Source of the DNA: Escherichia sp. E1V33
GTDB taxonomy: Bacteria > Pseudomonadota > Gammaproteobacteria > Enterobacterales > Enterobacteriaceae
Reading direction: 5' to 3'
DNA length: 64,000 nt
NCBI RefSeq assembly: GCF_004211955.1
Contig: NZ_RHJI01000022.1
Location: 24,968-88,967 of the forward strand
Shown here: piece after piece, positions 9,865 to 20,231 of the stretch
How the letters are laid out: each line of letters starts with the position of its first letter
Numbering within the stretch: position 1 is the first letter of the stretch
Position numbers and translations under genes: made by a program
Notes under the pieces: model-generated
Database searches by the model: none
What the model was told of the DNA's origin: nothing
The model's input: only the letters and a program-made list of their open reading frames with translations

Positions 9865-11520
9865 TTAGTCAGATTTAATCTGCGCGCGTGGAGGATATTT
9901 CTTCAGGATCTCCATATACGCGTGCATTTCAGTTTGCAGTGGCACTCCCATCGGAATATGACGCACGCCGATAGAGTCGCTCTCCTGCGGATCGGTATAC
10001 AGGTTAAACACCGACGATCCGGCTGTTTGCATTACCGTGCCGGTGAACCCACCCTGATACCCGCTCTGGGTATAAGCGTATGGCTGCTGAATCAGCACAT
10101 GGTATTTGAACTCATCCATACGTACAGCAGAGAGTTTGCCGTTGAGGAAGTAGTGCTCGGCCTTACGGTTAGACTGACCGTTTGTTCCCAGGAAGAAAGA
10201 TGTCTGGTCCACACCATCGATAAAGGTGGTTTTCGGCACTAAATTCGCGACTTTCGCGCCAGGATGCCCCGCCAGATCCAGTGCTGTTGGGAAGAGATCT
10301 GCCAGATCAACAATGCCGTCAGATTTACGCGGTTGGATCATGCCTTTCCAGTACACGAAAGTTGGAACGCGAACGCCGCCTTCCCAGGTAGACCCTTTCG
10401 CACCACGGAACGGTGTGCGACCGTGCGGAGGCACTTCGGCTTCCGGACCGTTATCGGAGGTGAAGACAATAAGCGTGTTATCCAGCTGACCGTTTTTCTC
10501 CAACGTTTTGTAGAGATTAGCGAACACATCGTTCATCTCTACCATGCAGTCACCATAAGAGGTACGGGCCGGAGAACTTCCCGCATATTTGGCGTTCGGG
10601 TAGTTATCGAAGTGACAGCCGCGCGTACCGTAATATAAGAAGAAAGGTTTATCGCTCTTCGCCATCTTGTCGAGGAACTTAACGCCATATTCCATCCAGC
10701 GTTGATCCAGGTCTTCCATATATTTCGGCGTAATGTCAGCAATGGCCTCCTGTTCGCCGCCGCGTACAGCATGAACATCATCTTTGCTAAATGGTAATTG
10801 CTTGATGTATTCAGAACGGTCCGGACTCAGGGCGACTTCCGGGTTGACGTGAACATCGCGCCATTCGGTATACATATCGGACACTGAGTTGAAGCCACGG
10901 AAATCATCAAAGCCGACGTTCTGCGGCTGCGACTCTTTGTTTTCCCCCATATGCCATTTCCCGATAGCCTGAGTGACGTAACCTTGGTCGTGCAGCAATT
11001 GCGGCAGAGTGGTTAACCCTTGCAGCCCGCCCGGTTGCCCGTACATCGGCGGCATCAGAATGCCGTGGTGGATGGAGTACTGCCCGGTGAGAATAGTGGC
11101 GCGGGTAGGGGAAGAACTCGGTTGAGAATAGGCAGAGGTTAAAATCAATCCCTGGCTGGCAACGGCGTCAATATCTGGCGTTGGGTTACCTACCGCTACG
11201 CCACCGCCATTAAAGCCGACATCCATCCAACCCACGTCATCCAGTAAGAAAACAACCACGTTCGGTTTCTTACCGGTCTTTTTCTCTAATTCCGCCAGCT
11301 TCTGCTGGGTTTCTTTATCCTGTGCCGGATGCTGCATCACAGGCATCATATTATCGGCAATGGTGGTTGCAGGTTTAACCAGGTACTGATTGGGGTGATC
11401 ATACCCGGCATAGCCTTCGCGAGCGGTAGCGGTTGAGGGGGTATCTGCAGCACTGGCGAGCAAAGGAATAGCGGCGGCGACAGCGACCACCAGTAGTTTG
11501 GGTGAAAACGAAATTTCCAT
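9865..11520 (-). CDS. aslA: arylsulfatase, serine type, exported
   Basis: Sulfatase-family protein, 551 residues, with a signal peptide (cleavage expected after about ASA at residues 22-24). The maturation motif is Ser136-x-Pro138-x-Arg140 followed by ATILTG, so the formylglycine precursor is serine; this fits the need for an anSME such as Asl[11 protein letters not shown] near residue 95 supplies the metal-binding Asp pair. The natural substrate is not known. Convergent to aslB across a BIME. Confidence 0.93.
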   Translation of the reverse strand: MEISFSPKLLVVAVAAAIPLLASAADTPSTATAREGYAGYDHPNQYLVKPATTIADNMMPVMQHPAQDKETQQKLAELEKKTGKKPNVVVFLLDDVGWMDVGFNGGGVAVGNPTPDIDAVASQGLILTSAYSQPSSSPTRATILTGQYSIHHGILMPPMYGQPGGLQGLTTLPQLLHDQGYVTQAIGKWHMGENKESQPQNVGFDDFRGFNSVSDMYTEWRDVHVNPEVALSPDRSEYIKQLPFSKDDVHAVRGGEQEAIADITPKYMEDLDQRWMEYGVKFLDKMAKSDKPFFLYYGTRGCHFDNYPNAKYAGSSPARTSYGDCMVEMNDVFANLYKTLEKNGQLDNTLIVFTSDNGPEAEVPPHGRTPFRGAKGSTWEGGVRVPTFVYWKGMIQPRKSDGIVDLADLFPTALDLAGHPGAKVANLVPKTTFIDGVDQTSFFLGTNGQSNRKAEHYFLNGKLSAVRMDEFKYHVLIQQPYAYTQSGYQGGFTGTVMQTAGSSVFNLYTDPQESDSIGVRHIPMGVPLQTEMHAYMEILKKYPPRAQIKSD

Positions 11521-11948
11521 GCAAAATGCTCCGGTTTCATGTCATTAAATGGATGACGTAATTAAGCATTGGTAATTGAGATCCCTCTCCCTGATAAAAT
11601 GGGTATATAAATAATTATGATGGAAATATATTATTTATTTGCCATGAGAATAAATCGAAAGATCAGGAGAGCGTTTTCAATCCTACCCCTGGTATGGGGG
11701 ATATGTAAGGCAGGTTTATTGTATAGTGTTGATTATTGATGCTGTTTTTGATTAGGAGTGTAATTAATATATATATTATTTATTGAATATTTTTAACAAT
11801 TCGCAGTATTTATAATTAAAGAGAGTAAAGTTCTGGATAATATTTGCACAGGTAATTATTGCGAACGAAAGAAACCTGGATTGCAGAATTGTCTCATAAC
11901 AAGTATTAAAGGATGTTATTTCCCGGACCTGTATGGCATAATAATTGG
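11521..11948. other. 428-bp AT-rich intergenic region, no gene seen
   Basis: Between the aslA start and glmZ. It should hold the aslA promoter and, at its right end, the glmZ promoter. Long A/T runs around 11600-11645 and 11760-11820 and a small CCCC/GGGG inverted repeat near 11684-11700 are visible. I found no convincing reading frame or RNA fold here. Confidence 0.5.
11914..11942 (+). promoter_or_regulatory. glmZ sigma-70 promoter
   Basis: A -10 hexamer CATAAT (11937-11942) lies 6 bases before the expected GlmZ 5' end; 17 bp upstream is a weak -35, TGTTAT (11914-11919). In E. coli glmZ is reported to be transcribed by sigma-70. I do not see a good sigma-54 GG/GC pair at the right spacing. 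Confidence 0.55.
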
Positions 11949-12155
11949 GTAGATGCTCATTCCATCTCTTATGTTCGCCTTGGTGCCTCATAAACTTAGG
12001 AATGACGCAGAGCCGTTTACGGTGCTTATCGTCCACTGACAGATGTCGCTTATGCCTCATCAGACACCATGGACACAACGTTGAGTGAAGCACCCACTTG
12101 TTGTCATACAGACCTGTTTTAACGCCTGCTCCGTAATAAGAGCAGGCGTTTTTTT
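11949..12155 (+). ncRNA. glmZ: GlmZ small RNA
   Basis: About 207 nt, from GTAGATGCTCATTCC to the terminator ACGCCTGCTC...GAGCAGGCGT plus T run (12122-12155). GlmZ base-pairs with the glmS leader with Hfq and activates synthesis of glucosamine-6-phosphate synthase; RapZ and RNase E cleave it unless the decoy GlmY titrates RapZ. The central ACGCAGAGCCGTTTACGG segment contains the region involved in pairing and processing. Position between aslA and hemY is as in K-12. A few bases of the first stem-loop (AACTTAGGAATG) differ from the K-12 version as I remember it. Confidence 0.95.
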
Positions 12156-12753
12156 ATGGCTGAATAAACAACAGGCTACGTCGCTCTTGCGTCATTGGTT
12201 GTGCATTTAACCCCCTTACAAGAGAGCCTACCGTGACGATGGGAAGAAACTGATTATTCTCTATTCCTGTTAAATCGCGTCCGCAGCGAGTGGCGATATC
12301 TTCGACCAGCTCTTCTAACTCAACGGCATCGTTTACCAAATCCAGATCTTCGTCCAGTTTATCGTCGGCTTTAAGTGGCAGTGGGTAACCGATATAGCCG
12401 TTTTCTTGCAAGGTATTCCACACAGCCCGAATGATCCATGTATCCACGGTACGGGGGGCAAACTGGCGTGCGAACTGACAAATGGAAAGTCCCTGACGTT
12501 TATCGGCCATGATTCGCCGCTTCTCGAGGAGCTTGATTTTTTCCTGCTTCGCGGCGGCTATCAGATACACAATAAAAAGTGTTAACCAGAAGATGAAGGT
12601 GTTGCCCGTACGCACGAAGGAAATAATCAACCAGCTTAGGCTAGCCAGAGCAGCGCATATCAAAAAGATCACAAAGAGCGTTGCCCGAAAAGGAGTAATT
12701 TCATGCGATGGCAAGCGGAAAAGATAGCGGGACGGCGTGCGCATTTTTGACAT
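12154..12753 (-). CDS. membrane protein with acyl-carrier-like C-terminal domain
   Basis: Not recognised by name; not in K-12 at this place as far as I recall. Up to 199 residues. Two hydrophobic segments, about residues 24-47 and 53-68, anchor the N-terminus; a basic stretch follows (KQEKIKLLEKRR). The C-terminal half, from FARQF...VDTWIIRAVW to TVGSLVRGL, has the acidic spacing of ACP-like/DUF1493 proteins, but the D-S-L carrying the prosthetic-group serine reads DLVND. AAGGA is 8 bases before the fourth codon, also an ATG (12744), so the true start may be there. The stop codon overlaps the glmZ terminator T run, so the two genes converge. Function unknown. Confidence 0.65.
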   Translation of the reverse strand: MSKMRTPSRYLFRLPSHEITPFRATLFVIFLICAALASLSWLIISFVRTGNTFIFWLTLFIVYLIAAAKQEKIKLLEKRRIMADKRQGLSICQFARQFAPRTVDTWIIRAVWNTLQENGYIGYPLPLKADDKLDEDLDLVNDAVELEELVEDIATRCGRDLTGIENNQFLPIVTVGSLVRGLNAQPMTQERRSLLFIQP

Positions 12754-12759
12754 CCTTGT

Positions 12760-12790
12760 AAAAAAATATCGCCTCTGAACGAGGCGATAT
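12760..12790 (-). terminator. terminator of the hemCDXY operon
   Basis: Perfect 10-bp inverted repeat ATATCGCCTC (12766-12775) and GAGGCGATAT (12781-12790); on the minus strand it is followed by a run of T. It begins 3 bp past the hemY stop and separates hemY from the next minus-strand gene. Confidence 0.88.
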
Positions 12791-12793
12791 AGC

Positions 12794-13990
12794 TTACTGT
12801 GGCGGGTTGTTCTGCAACGTCAACATCAAGCCGTCGCGGCGCATCGATGCGGCTTCTTCCGGCTTGTGCAGTCTGTCCAGCGCGTCGGCAAGCCATGCGT
12901 AATCGTAGGCGTCCGGGCGTTGTTTCAGCGCAGCGCGGAAGGCGAGGGATGCTTCCTGCCATTCGCCGTGCTTCATTAGTGACTGACCCAATGTGCTCCA
13001 CAACAGCGGGCGATCACCCACGTTTTTGATCTGTTGGCGCAGCACTTTTTCCAGCTGTTCCGGGTCATTGGTTTTCAGACGCGGGATCGGCACCAGCAGG
13101 CGATCGTCATACTGGCGTTTCAGGCCGTCGATGATAATTTGCTGGGCAGTATCATGATCGTCACACTCAATAAGATGTTCCGCCATTGCTACCTGCAACG
13201 CAACCTGATGACGCGTTTTCCGGCTTTGGTTTTTCCACCAGTTACGTAAACCTTCGCTGCCGTCATCGGCCCTCGCCTGATTCATCAGGCCAATCCATGC
13301 CTGTTGTTCCAGCATTGCGCGATGTTCTTCATCACCAACGTGGGCTTTCGCCATCGATGGGATGATGTCCAGCAGTGAACTCCATGCGCCGGTACGGATA
13401 TACGCTTGTTCCGCCAGACGCAGCACTTCCGGATGGCGTGGCGTAACTTCCAGCAGCTTATCTACGCCGTGGCGTGCAGCATGGTTTTCATTACGTGCCA
13501 GTTGTAGACGTACGCGGGTGATTTCCACAGGGATGGTGTCGTTACCTGCCAATTCTGCGGCGCGTTCCAGATGCTGATTCGCGCGCGCTTCATCACCACG
13601 TTGCTGTGCGGCTTCGGCGGCCAGAAGATAGTTCACCACCGGTTGTTCAGCGTGATCGGCATTTTTTGACATCAGCTTTTCAACTTGCTGATAATCGCCT
13701 TCCGCCAGTTTTAGCAGTGCTTGTTCTGTCTGCTTACGTGCACGGCGACGCTTACGTCCGACAAACCACCCCCGGGTGTGCGCACCGGTGCGGAAGATCC
13801 GCCGCAGTAGCCACTCAATGGCAAACAGTACGACCATCGCCAGAATTAAAATGATCGCCAGGCCAGTAACGCTGGTTTCGATATTGTAGGTATCGGTCTG
13901 GATTAGCACGTAACCCTGATGACCGGCGATCATCGGGCCAACTACGATCCCCGCAATCAGCAACACAAAGAGCAATAACACTTTTAGCAT
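12794..13990 (-). CDS. hemY: HemY, TPR protein of the heme operon
   Basis: Inner-membrane protein of 398 residues with two N-terminal membrane segments (about 3-22 and 42-62) and a cytoplasmic tetratricopeptide-repeat-rich domain (YLLAAEAAQQRGDEARA, LAEQAYIRTG, SLMKHGEWQEAS). It is the last gene of hemCDXY. Not the Bacillus-type protoporphyrinogen oxidase also called HemY; in enterobacteria it is proposed to organise heme synthesis but no catalytic role is proven. It starts 2 bp after hemX. Confidence 0.93.
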   Translation of the reverse strand: MLKVLLLFVLLIAGIVVGPMIAGHQGYVLIQTDTYNIETSVTGLAIILILAMVVLFAIEWLLRRIFRTGAHTRGWFVGRKRRRARKQTEQALLKLAEGDYQQVEKLMSKNADHAEQPVVNYLLAAEAAQQRGDEARANQHLERAAELAGNDTIPVEITRVRLQLARNENHAARHGVDKLLEVTPRHPEVLRLAEQAYIRTGAWSSLLDIIPSMAKAHVGDEEHRAMLEQQAWIGLMNQARADDGSEGLRNWWKNQSRKTRHQVALQVAMAEHLIECDDHDTAQQIIIDGLKRQYDDRLLVPIPRLKTNDPEQLEKVLRQQIKNVGDRPLLWSTLGQSLMKHGEWQEASLAFRAALKQRPDAYDYAWLADALDRLHKPEEAASMRRDGLMLTLQNNPPQ

Positions 13991-13992
13991 GG

Positions 13993-15204
13993 TTATTCTC
14001 CTTGCGGCGCGGCTGCCGGAGTATCAGCTTGCGGTGCAGGTGCAGGTGCAGGTGCAGGTGCAGGTGCAGGTGCAGGTTTGGCTTCCGTTGCCCCCGCTGC
14101 CGGTTGTGCCAGCAGGTTACGCACGCGAGTCTGCATCAGTTTTTCCAGCATCGCCTGGCTTTGCAGTGTTTCCGGGAGATCCATCGAGATATTTTGCTGA
14201 CTTAACTGGTCCACCTCGTCGAGGAATGCTTTGGTCGTTGCATCTTCAGTATCGTAATAAGCACGAACCCAGGTGGAGACATTCTCCAGTGCCTGGCGGT
14301 AAGTCTCTTCCTGATGACGCGGCACAGCTTGTGCGGCGACCAGCAGACGGGAACGAATATTTTCGCGCAGATAGATATCCTGATTCGGCGCTAACAGCGG
14401 TACGGCAGTATCATCACGACGGCGAATCGTAATGAAGTTGTCCATAAAACTCTGCCAGCTTTTTTGCAGATTGACGCGCCATTCGCTGATGGAGCTGGAA
14501 AGCTCTTCACCGTCGGAATCCATCGGTGAACCGTCGCTGTCATTATCGGCCAGACGCAGGTTATCTACCTGATTAGAAAGCTGGTTTAGCTTAAGGATGA
14601 TGCCGTCATAATCTACCTGCGATACCGCAGAAAGGCTTGCGATATCATCGGTAATTGCCCGACGAACGGTAATCAGACTCGGGTCATTCATATCCGCCAG
14701 GCTGGCGTCTGCACTTTTCAGCAACGCTGCAGCGGTCGTGACGTCCTGATCGCTCCAGAGTTTACGACCGGCGAGTTTTACCAGAAAGTCCGCCTGTGCC
14801 AGAAGCCAGGTTTTGGCATCGCTACCAGAGATGGTGGCGACCTTTTGTTGGACTTCATCCAGCTGTTTTGCCAGCGTTTTTTGCTGACGATTCGCCTGTT
14901 CAAGCTGTGCAGCTTGTTGCTTGATAATGCCTTCCAGCTCGGCTTTTTGGCTCTCCTGGGCTTTTTGCAGCGCCGTGAGTTGGCTTGCCAGGGCATCGCT
15001 GGTGGCAGTCTGACTGACGGCCTGTTGTTTACCCCAGCCATACAAACCGACGCCTGCTGCCAGAGCAATGGCGATAGCCACCGCACTGAGAATCAGAGCG
15101 GTACTGTTCTTACTCTTCTTTTCTGCAACGACAGGTTGTGGCGTGGTGTCCACGGCCTCCCTGGTATCTTCAACCACGGCGGAGGTTTTTTCTTGTTCCG
15201 TCAT
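13993..15204 (-). CDS. hemX: HemX, membrane-anchored coiled-coil protein
   Basis: 403 residues: an acidic cytoplasmic N-terminus, one membrane segment about 33-55, a coiled coil about 65-120, a globular middle, and a Pro-Ala repeat tail near residues 378-393. Once called a uroporphyrinogen III methyltransferase, but it lacks SAM-methyltransferase motifs; its role in the heme operon is unproven. It is about ten residues longer than the K-12 protein as I recall it, which the hexamer repeat in the tail could explain. Lies between hemD (21 bp) and hemY (2 bp). Confidence 0.93.
   Translation of the reverse strand: MTEQEKTSAVVEDTREAVDTTPQPVVAEKKSKNSTALILSAVAIAIALAAGVGLYGWGKQQAVSQTATSDALASQLTALQKAQESQKAELEGIIKQQAAQLEQANRQQKTLAKQLDEVQQKVATISGSDAKTWLLAQADFLVKLAGRKLWSDQDVTTAAALLKSADASLADMNDPSLITVRRAITDDIASLSAVSQVDYDGIILKLNQLSNQVDNLRLADNDSDGSPMDSDGEELSSSISEWRVNLQKSWQSFMDNFITIRRRDDTAVPLLAPNQDIYLRENIRSRLLVAAQAVPRHQEETYRQALENVSTWVRAYYDTEDATTKAFLDEVDQLSQQNISMDLPETLQSQAMLEKLMQTRVRNLLAQPAAGATEAKPAPAPAPAPAPAPAPQADTPAAAPQGE
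14033..14077. repeat. hexanucleotide tandem repeat inside hemX
   Basis: Seven perfect copies of GGTGCA plus half a unit; on the coding (minus) strand this is CCTGCA, encoding (Pro-Ala)7-Pro. As the unit is two codons, copy-number changes keep the frame. Confidence 0.97.
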
Positions 15205-15225
15205 TATGGCTTCCTGTTATGAGAG

Positions 15226-15966
15226 TTATTGTAATGCCCGTAATAGCGCATCGTTGTCAGCGTTATCGGTGACCTTAATGTCATTCCAGCCCAGTTCCCG
15301 GGCGAGTTTCGCCAAACGCTCACTGACGACCAAAAGCCGACAGCGTAGTAACCAGTGCTCACGATACCATTGTGGGATCAATGACCAGAGTTGATGCAAC
15401 ATTTCACCGCTGGTAACAACGACGGTCGTCACCTCGCGAGATTGCCAACGCATCGCCTCTTCTGCACCGTCATAATGAATGGCGCACCGTTGATAACATT
15501 CACAAAAAGCGACTTCAGCACCGCGTGCTGTCAGAGTTTCTCCAATCAGCTCACGACCGCCGTTGCCACGTAATATCAGCGCACGTTTGCCAGCAATATT
15601 TTGTAATTCAGGTAATTGTAGCAAGACTTCACTAATTTCCCGATCCTGCGGATAACGAACCTGGTTTCCACTCACGGTATGCAGCGCCAGCGCAGTGGTG
15701 CGGCCGATGGCGAAATAACCAGCAAGTAATGGCCACTTAAGAGCTTGCTGATGCAGTTGCGATTGGGCATAAGCAACGGCGTGTTGCGAAAGGGCAAACA
15801 ACAGATCGCCTTCACCAAGTGCCGATAGCTGGTCGGCAAGTTGTGGTAATTGCCGACCTGGGGAAAACTCTATCAGTGGAAAATGCCAGGCCACCTGCCC
15901 CAGTGTGCGCAGACGGCTCACTAACTCTTCTCCAGCTGGAGATGGGCGGGTGACCAGGATACTCAT
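15226..15966 (-). CDS. hemD: uroporphyrinogen-III synthase
   Basis: 246-residue cytoplasmic enzyme that cyclises and inverts ring D of hydroxymethylbilane to give uroporphyrinogen III. The N-terminal [20 protein letters not shown] and the [11 protein letters not shown] segment near residue 185 fit the HemD family, which is otherwise weakly conserved. Its start overlaps the hemC stop by 4 bp, coupling it to the enzyme that makes its unstable substrate. Confidence 0.96.
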   Translation of the reverse strand: MSILVTRPSPAGEELVSRLRTLGQVAWHFPLIEFSPGRQLPQLADQLSALGEGDLLFALSQHAVAYAQSQLHQQALKWPLLAGYFAIGRTTALALHTVSGNQVRYPQDREISEVLLQLPELQNIAGKRALILRGNGGRELIGETLTARGAEVAFCECYQRCAIHYDGAEEAMRWQSREVTTVVVTSGEMLHQLWSLIPQWYREHWLLRCRLLVVSERLAKLARELGWNDIKVTDNADNDALLRALQ

Positions 15967-16904
15967 GCTGGAGCGTCTCCGTTGTAGACTTCAGCGAGAA
16001 TCTCCCGTGCGCCGTTATTCAGTAGCTCTTCCGCCAGTGAAATCCCCATTTGCTCGGCATCCTGCGGCGCACCGCGGCGTTCACCACGAATAATCTGCGA
16101 ACCGTCCGGCGCACCAACCAGAGCACGCAACCAGATTTTGCCGTCGACAAGTTCGGCATAGCTGCCAATCGGCACCTGACAACCCCCTTCCAGACGGGTA
16201 TTCATCGCACGTTCAGCGGTGACGCGTAGCGCGGTTTCATGGTGATTAAGCGCGGCAAGAAGCTCGCGGGTACGTGTATCATCAAGGCGGCATTCAATAC
16301 CTACTGCACCTTGTCCGACTGCCGGAAGAGAAATCTCAGGGGGCAGCGCAGCGCGAATGCGGGACTCCAGCCCTAAACGTTTTAATCCGGCCACGGCAAG
16401 AATAATGGCATCGTATTCGCCGTTATCCAGCTTGCTAAGGCGTGTCCCAACGTTACCACGCAGAGAGCGGATAATCAGGTCCGGGCGGCGTTCAGCCAGT
16501 TGGCACTGGCGGCGTAAACTGGACGTCCCGACGATACTGCCAGCCGGTAACGCATCCAGACTGTCATAATTATTGGACACAAAGGCATCACGCGGATCTT
16601 CGCGTTCGCAAATGGTGACCAGCCCCAGACCTTGCGGGAATTCAACCGGCACATCTTTCATCGAATGTACGGCGATATCGGCGCGGTTTTCCAGGAGTGC
16701 GACTTCCAGCTCTTTAACAAATAAGCCTTTTCCGCCTACTTTTGCCAGCGGCGTATCAAGAATTACATCGCCGCGCGTCACCATCGGTACTAGTTCAACG
16801 ACTAATCCCGGATGGCTCGCCATCAACTTGTCTTTGACATAGTGTGCCTGCCAGAGTGCAAGTGGGCTTTGGCGTGTGGCAATTCTTAAAACATTGTCTA
16901 ACAT
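15963..16904 (-). CDS. hemC: hydroxymethylbilane synthase (porphobilinogen deaminase)
   Basis: 313-residue cytoplasmic enzyme that polymerises four porphobilinogens into hydroxymethylbilane on a dipyrromethane cofactor. The cofactor cysteine is in [11 protein letters not shown] (Cys242); the catalytic Asp is in SMKDVP near residue 84, and [11 protein letters not shown] and RGNVGTRL supply the substrate-binding arginines. I chose the internal ATG at 16904, which gives the usual family length and starts at [12 protein letters not shown]; an in-frame ATG 21 bases upstream would add seven atypical residues. First gene of hemCDXY, divergent from cyaA. Confidence 0.96.
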   Translation of the reverse strand: MLDNVLRIATRQSPLALWQAHYVKDKLMASHPGLVVELVPMVTRGDVILDTPLAKVGGKGLFVKELEVALLENRADIAVHSMKDVPVEFPQGLGLVTICEREDPRDAFVSNNYDSLDALPAGSIVGTSSLRRQCQLAERRPDLIIRSLRGNVGTRLSKLDNGEYDAIILAVAGLKRLGLESRIRAALPPEISLPAVGQGAVGIECRLDDTRTRELLAALNHHETALRVTAERAMNTRLEGGCQVPIGSYAELVDGKIWLRALVGAPDGSQIIRGERRGAPQDAEQMGISLAEELLNNGAREILAEVYNGDAPA

Positions 16905-17277
16905 GCTTGTTACCGTCATTATCATCCGTGGTCCATCCTAACATCCTTGTTGGAGCGATGTCAGTGTTGTGGTGAAACGTTGACGTTAATGCAAAACGTA
17001 AAGTGAATCCTGACAGGCGCTTCAAGCCGTCGTAATAAGGAATTTACAGAGAATAAACGGTGCTACACTTGTATGTAGCGCATCTTTCTTTACGGTCAAT
17101 CAGCAAGGTGTTAAATTGATCACGTTTTAGACCATTTTTTCGTCGTGAAACTAAAAAAACCAGGCGCGGAAAGTGGTAACAGTTACCTTTGACATACGAA
17201 ATATCCCGAATGCCGCGTGTTTCCGTTGATGTTGCCGGAATCACAGACATGACGGGTAGCAAATCAGGCGATACGTC
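16905..17277. other. hemC-cyaA divergent regulatory region
   Basis: 373 bp with no gene. It contains the hemC promoter region on the left and the cyaA promoters and CRP site on the right, leaving a long cyaA leader of about 150 bases. Confidence 0.75.
17089..17124 (+). promoter_or_regulatory. cyaA promoter with overlapping CRP site
   Basis: TTTACG (17089-17094), a 17 bp spacer and TAAATT (17112-17117) make a plausible promoter. The CRP-like site TGTTA-AATTGA-TCACG (17109-17124) lies on its -10. In E. coli, cAMP-CRP represses the main cyaA promoter at such an overlapping site, giving feedback on cAMP synthesis. Confidence 0.75.
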
Positions 17278-19824
17278 TTGTACCTCTATATTGAGACTCT
17301 GAAACAGAGACTGGATGCCATAAATCAATTGCGCGTGGATCGCGCGCTTGCTGCCATGGGGCCTGCATTCCAACAGGTTTACAGTCTGCTGCCGACATTG
17401 TTGCACTATCACCATCCGCTAATGCCGGGTTACCTTGATGGTAACGTTCCCAAAGGCATTTGCCTTTACACGCCTGATGAAACCCAACGCCACTACCTGA
17501 ACGAACTTGAACTGTATCGTGGAATGTCAGTACAGGACCCGCCAAAAGGCGAGCTTCCTATTACTGGCGTATACACCATGGGCAGTACTTCATCCGTAGG
17601 GCAAAGTTGTTCCTCTGACCTGGATATATGGGTCTGTCATCAATCCTGGCTCGATAGCGAAGAGCGCCAATTACTACAACGTAAATGCAGCCTGCTGGAA
17701 AGCTGGGCCGCCTCGCTGGGTGTGGAAGTTAGCTTCTTCCTGATTGATGAAAACCGTTTTCGCCACAACGAGAGTGGCAGTCTGGGGGGCGAAGATTGTG
17801 GCTCCACCCAGCATATACTGCTGCTTGATGAATTTTATCGTACCGCCGTGCGTCTCGCCGGTAAGCGTATTCTGTGGAATATGGTGCCGTGCGACGAAGA
17901 AGAGCATTACGACGACTATGTGATGACGCTTTACGCGCAGGGCGTGCTCACCCCTAATGAATGGCTGGATCTCGGTGGCTTAAGCTCGCTTTCCGCTGAA
18001 GAGTACTTTGGTGCCAGCCTTTGGCAGCTCTACAAGAGTATCGATTCTCCATACAAAGCGGTGCTGAAGACACTGCTGCTGGAAGCCTATTCCTGGGAAT
18101 ACCCGAACCCACGCCTGCTGGCGAAAGATATCAAACAGCGTTTGCACGACGGCGAGATTGTGTCGTTTGGCCTCGATCCTTACTGCATGATGCTGGAGCG
18201 TGTTACTGAATACCTGACGGCGATTGAAGATTTCACCCGTCTGGATTTAGTACGCCGCTGCTTCTATTTAAAAGTGTGCGAAAAACTCAGCCGTGAACGC
18301 GCCTGCGTTGGCTGGCGCCGTGAAGTGTTAAGCCAGTTAGTGAAAGAGTGGGAATGGGATGATGCTCGTCTGGCAATGCTCGATAACCGCGCCAACTGGA
18401 AGATTGATCAGGTACGTGAGGCGCATAACGAGCTGCTCGACGCGATGATGCAGAGCTACCGTAATCTGATCCGCTTTGCGCGCCGCAATAACCTTAGCGT
18501 CTCCGCCAGCCCGCAGGATATCGGTGTGCTGACGCGTAAACTGTACGCCGCGTTTGAAGCATTACCGGGTAAAGTGACGCTGGTGAACCCGCAGATTTCA
18601 CCTGATCTCTCGGAACCGAATTTGACCTTTATTTATGTACCGCCGGGCCGTGCTAACCGTTCAGGTTGGTATCTGTATAACCGCGCGCCAAATATTGAGT
18701 CAATCATTAGCCATCAGCCGCTGGAATATAACCGTTACCTGAATAAACTGGTGGCGTGGGCATGGTTTAACGGCCTGCTGACCTCACGCACCCGTTTGTA
18801 CATTAAAGGCAACGGCGTTGTCGACTTGCCGAAGTTGCAGGAAATGGTCGCTGATGTCTCGCACCATTTCCCATTGCGCCTGCCCGCACCGACGCCTAAG
18901 GCGCTCTACAGCCCTTGTGAGATCCGCCATTTGGCGATTATCGTTAACCTGGAATATGACCCGACGGCAGCCTTCCGCAATCAGGTGGTGCATTTTGATT
19001 TCCGTAAGCTGGACGTTTTCAGCTTTGGCGAGAATCAAAATTGTCTGGTAGGTAGCGTTGACCTGCTGTACCGCAACTCGTGGAACGAAGTGCGTACGCT
19101 GCACTTCAACGGCGAGCAATCGATGATCGAAGCCCTGAAAACTATTCTCGGCAAAATGCACCAGGACGCCGCACCGCCAGATAGCGTAGAAGTGTTCTGC
19201 TACAGCCAGCATCTGCGCGGCTTAATTCGTACTCGCGTGCAGCAACTGGTTTCTGAGTGCATTGAACTACGTCTCTCCAGCACCCGTCAGGAAACCGGGC
19301 GCTTCAAGGCACTGCGCGTTTCTGGTCAAACCTGGGGCTTGTTCTTCGAACGCCTGAATGTATCGGTACAGAAACTGGAGAACGCCATCGAGTTTTATGG
19401 CGCTATTTCGCATAACAAACTGCACGGCCTGTCAGTGCAGGTTGAAACCAATCACGTCAAATTACCGGCGGTGGTGGACGGCTTTGCCAGCGAAGGGATC
19501 ATCCAGTTCTTCTTCGAAGAAACGCAAGACGAGAATGGCTTTAATATCTACATTCTCGACGAGAGTAACCGCGTTGAGGTGTATCACCACTGCGAAGGCA
19601 GCAAAGAGGAGTTGGTGCGTGACGTCAGCCGCTTCTACTCGTCATCGCACGATCGTTTCACCTACGGCTCAAGCTTCATCAACTTCAACCTGCCGCAGTT
19701 CTATCAAATTGTGAAGGTCGATGGTCGCGAACAGGTCATTCCGTTCCGCACCAAATCTATCGGTAACATGCCGCCTGCCAATCAGGACAACGATACGCCG
19801 CTGTTACAGCAGTATTTTTCGTGA
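17278..19824 (+). CDS. cyaA: adenylate cyclase, class I
   Basis: 848-residue enzyme that makes cAMP from ATP for CRP-dependent catabolite control. The N-terminal half is catalytic, with the nucleotidyltransferase-like [17 protein letters not shown] near residues 102-118 holding the metal-binding Asp pair; the C-terminal half mediates control by the phosphorylated glucose PTS protein EIIA. The start codon is TTG at 17278, the unusual start known for this gene and thought to limit its translation. It is divergent from hemC and convergent with cyaY across a REP. Confidence 0.97.
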   Translation: MYLYIETLKQRLDAINQLRVDRALAAMGPAFQQVYSLLPTLLHYHHPLMPGYLDGNVPKGICLYTPDETQRHYLNELELYRGMSVQDPPKGELPITGVYTMGSTSSVGQSCSSDLDIWVCHQSWLDSEERQLLQRKCSLLESWAASLGVEVSFFLIDENRFRHNESGSLGGEDCGSTQHILLLDEFYRTAVRLAGKRILWNMVPCDEEEHYDDYVMTLYAQGVLTPNEWLDLGGLSSLSAEEYFGASLWQLYKSIDSPYKAVLKTLLLEAYSWEYPNPRLLAKDIKQRLHDGEIVSFGLDPYCMMLERVTEYLTAIEDFTRLDLVRRCFYLKVCEKLSRERACVGWRREVLSQLVKEWEWDDARLAMLDNRANWKIDQVREAHNELLDAMMQSYRNLIRFARRNNLSVSASPQDIGVLTRKLYAAFEALPGKVTLVNPQISPDLSEPNLTFIYVPPGRANRSGWYLYNRAPNIESIISHQPLEYNRYLNKLVAWAWFNGLLTSRTRLYIKGNGVVDLPKLQEMVADVSHHFPLRLPAPTPKALYSPCEIRHLAIIVNLEYDPTAAFRNQVVHFDFRKLDVFSFGENQNCLVGSVDLLYRNSWNEVRTLHFNGEQSMIEALKTILGKMHQDAAPPDSVEVFCYSQHLRGLIRTRVQQLVSECIELRLSSTRQETGRFKALRVSGQTWGLFFERLNVSVQKLENAIEFYGAISHNKLHGLSVQVETNHVKLPAVVDGFASEGIIQFFFEETQDENGFNIYILDESNRVEVYHHCEGSKEELVRDVSRFYSSSHDRFTYGSSFINFNLPQFYQIVKVDGREQVIPFRTKSIGNMPPANQDNDTPLLQQYFS

Positions 19825-19831
19825 TGCGTGT

Positions 19832-19855
19832 GCCGGAAAGCGAGGCTTATCCGGC
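19832..19855. repeat. single REP unit between cyaA and cyaY
   Basis: GCCGGAAAGCGAGGCTTATCCGGC, an imperfect inverted repeat of REP type (24 bases, arms GCCGGA/TCCGGC) placed between the 3' ends of convergent cyaA and cyaY. It may stabilise or end both mRNAs. Confidence 0.7.
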
Positions 19856-19863
19856 ATGCAATT

Positions 19864-20184
19864 TTAACGGAAGCTCACCGCTTCTCCCGCCTGCTGCGTT
19901 GCCGCCTGCTCCAGCAAATCCCAGAAGGTTTCACCACTGCGATCGCAAACCCACTCATCGCCTTTCAGGTCAAAATGGTAGCCGCCCTGTTTGGTTGCCA
20001 GCCATACCTGGTGCAGCGGTTCCTGGCGGTTGATAATGATTTTGCTGCCGTTTTCAAAGGTAATGGTCAATACGCCGCCGTTAATTTCGCAGTCGATATC
20101 GCTATCGCCATCCCAGTCGTCCAGACGCTCTTCAATGGTTAGCCACAGTTGGTCTGCCAGGCGATGAAATTCACTGTCGTTCAT
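19864..20184 (-). CDS. cyaY: bacterial frataxin
   Basis: 106-residue cytoplasmic protein that binds iron and modulates the IscS-IscU Fe-S assembly machinery. The acidic first helix (residues 1-35, many Asp/Glu) is the iron-binding ridge, followed by the frataxin beta-sheet with [27 protein letters not shown]. Length equals the family norm. Convergent with cyaA. Confidence 0.96.
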   Translation of the reverse strand: MNDSEFHRLADQLWLTIEERLDDWDGDSDIDCEINGGVLTITFENGSKIIINRQEPLHQVWLATKQGGYHFDLKGDEWVCDRSGETFWDLLEQAATQQAGEAVSFR

Positions 20185-20231
20185 TGTTGTATCCTGTTTT
20201 TAAGTGATGGCGGCAGTATAGCGGCATGGGG

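Noticed and set aside
11521..11948. Possible gene in the aslA-glmZ gap (minus-strand frame at 11776-12093)
   Set aside because: It runs through most of glmZ in antisense, lacks a ribosome-binding site and has no protein features.
14033..14077. Tandem repeat considered as a CRISPR or minisatellite
   Set aside because: Units are six bases with no spacers and are in frame in hemX, so it is a coding microsatellite.
12794..15204. hemX and hemY as catalytic heme enzymes
   Set aside because: HemX lacks methyltransferase motifs and HemY is a TPR membrane protein, not a flavin oxidase; the old names are misleading.
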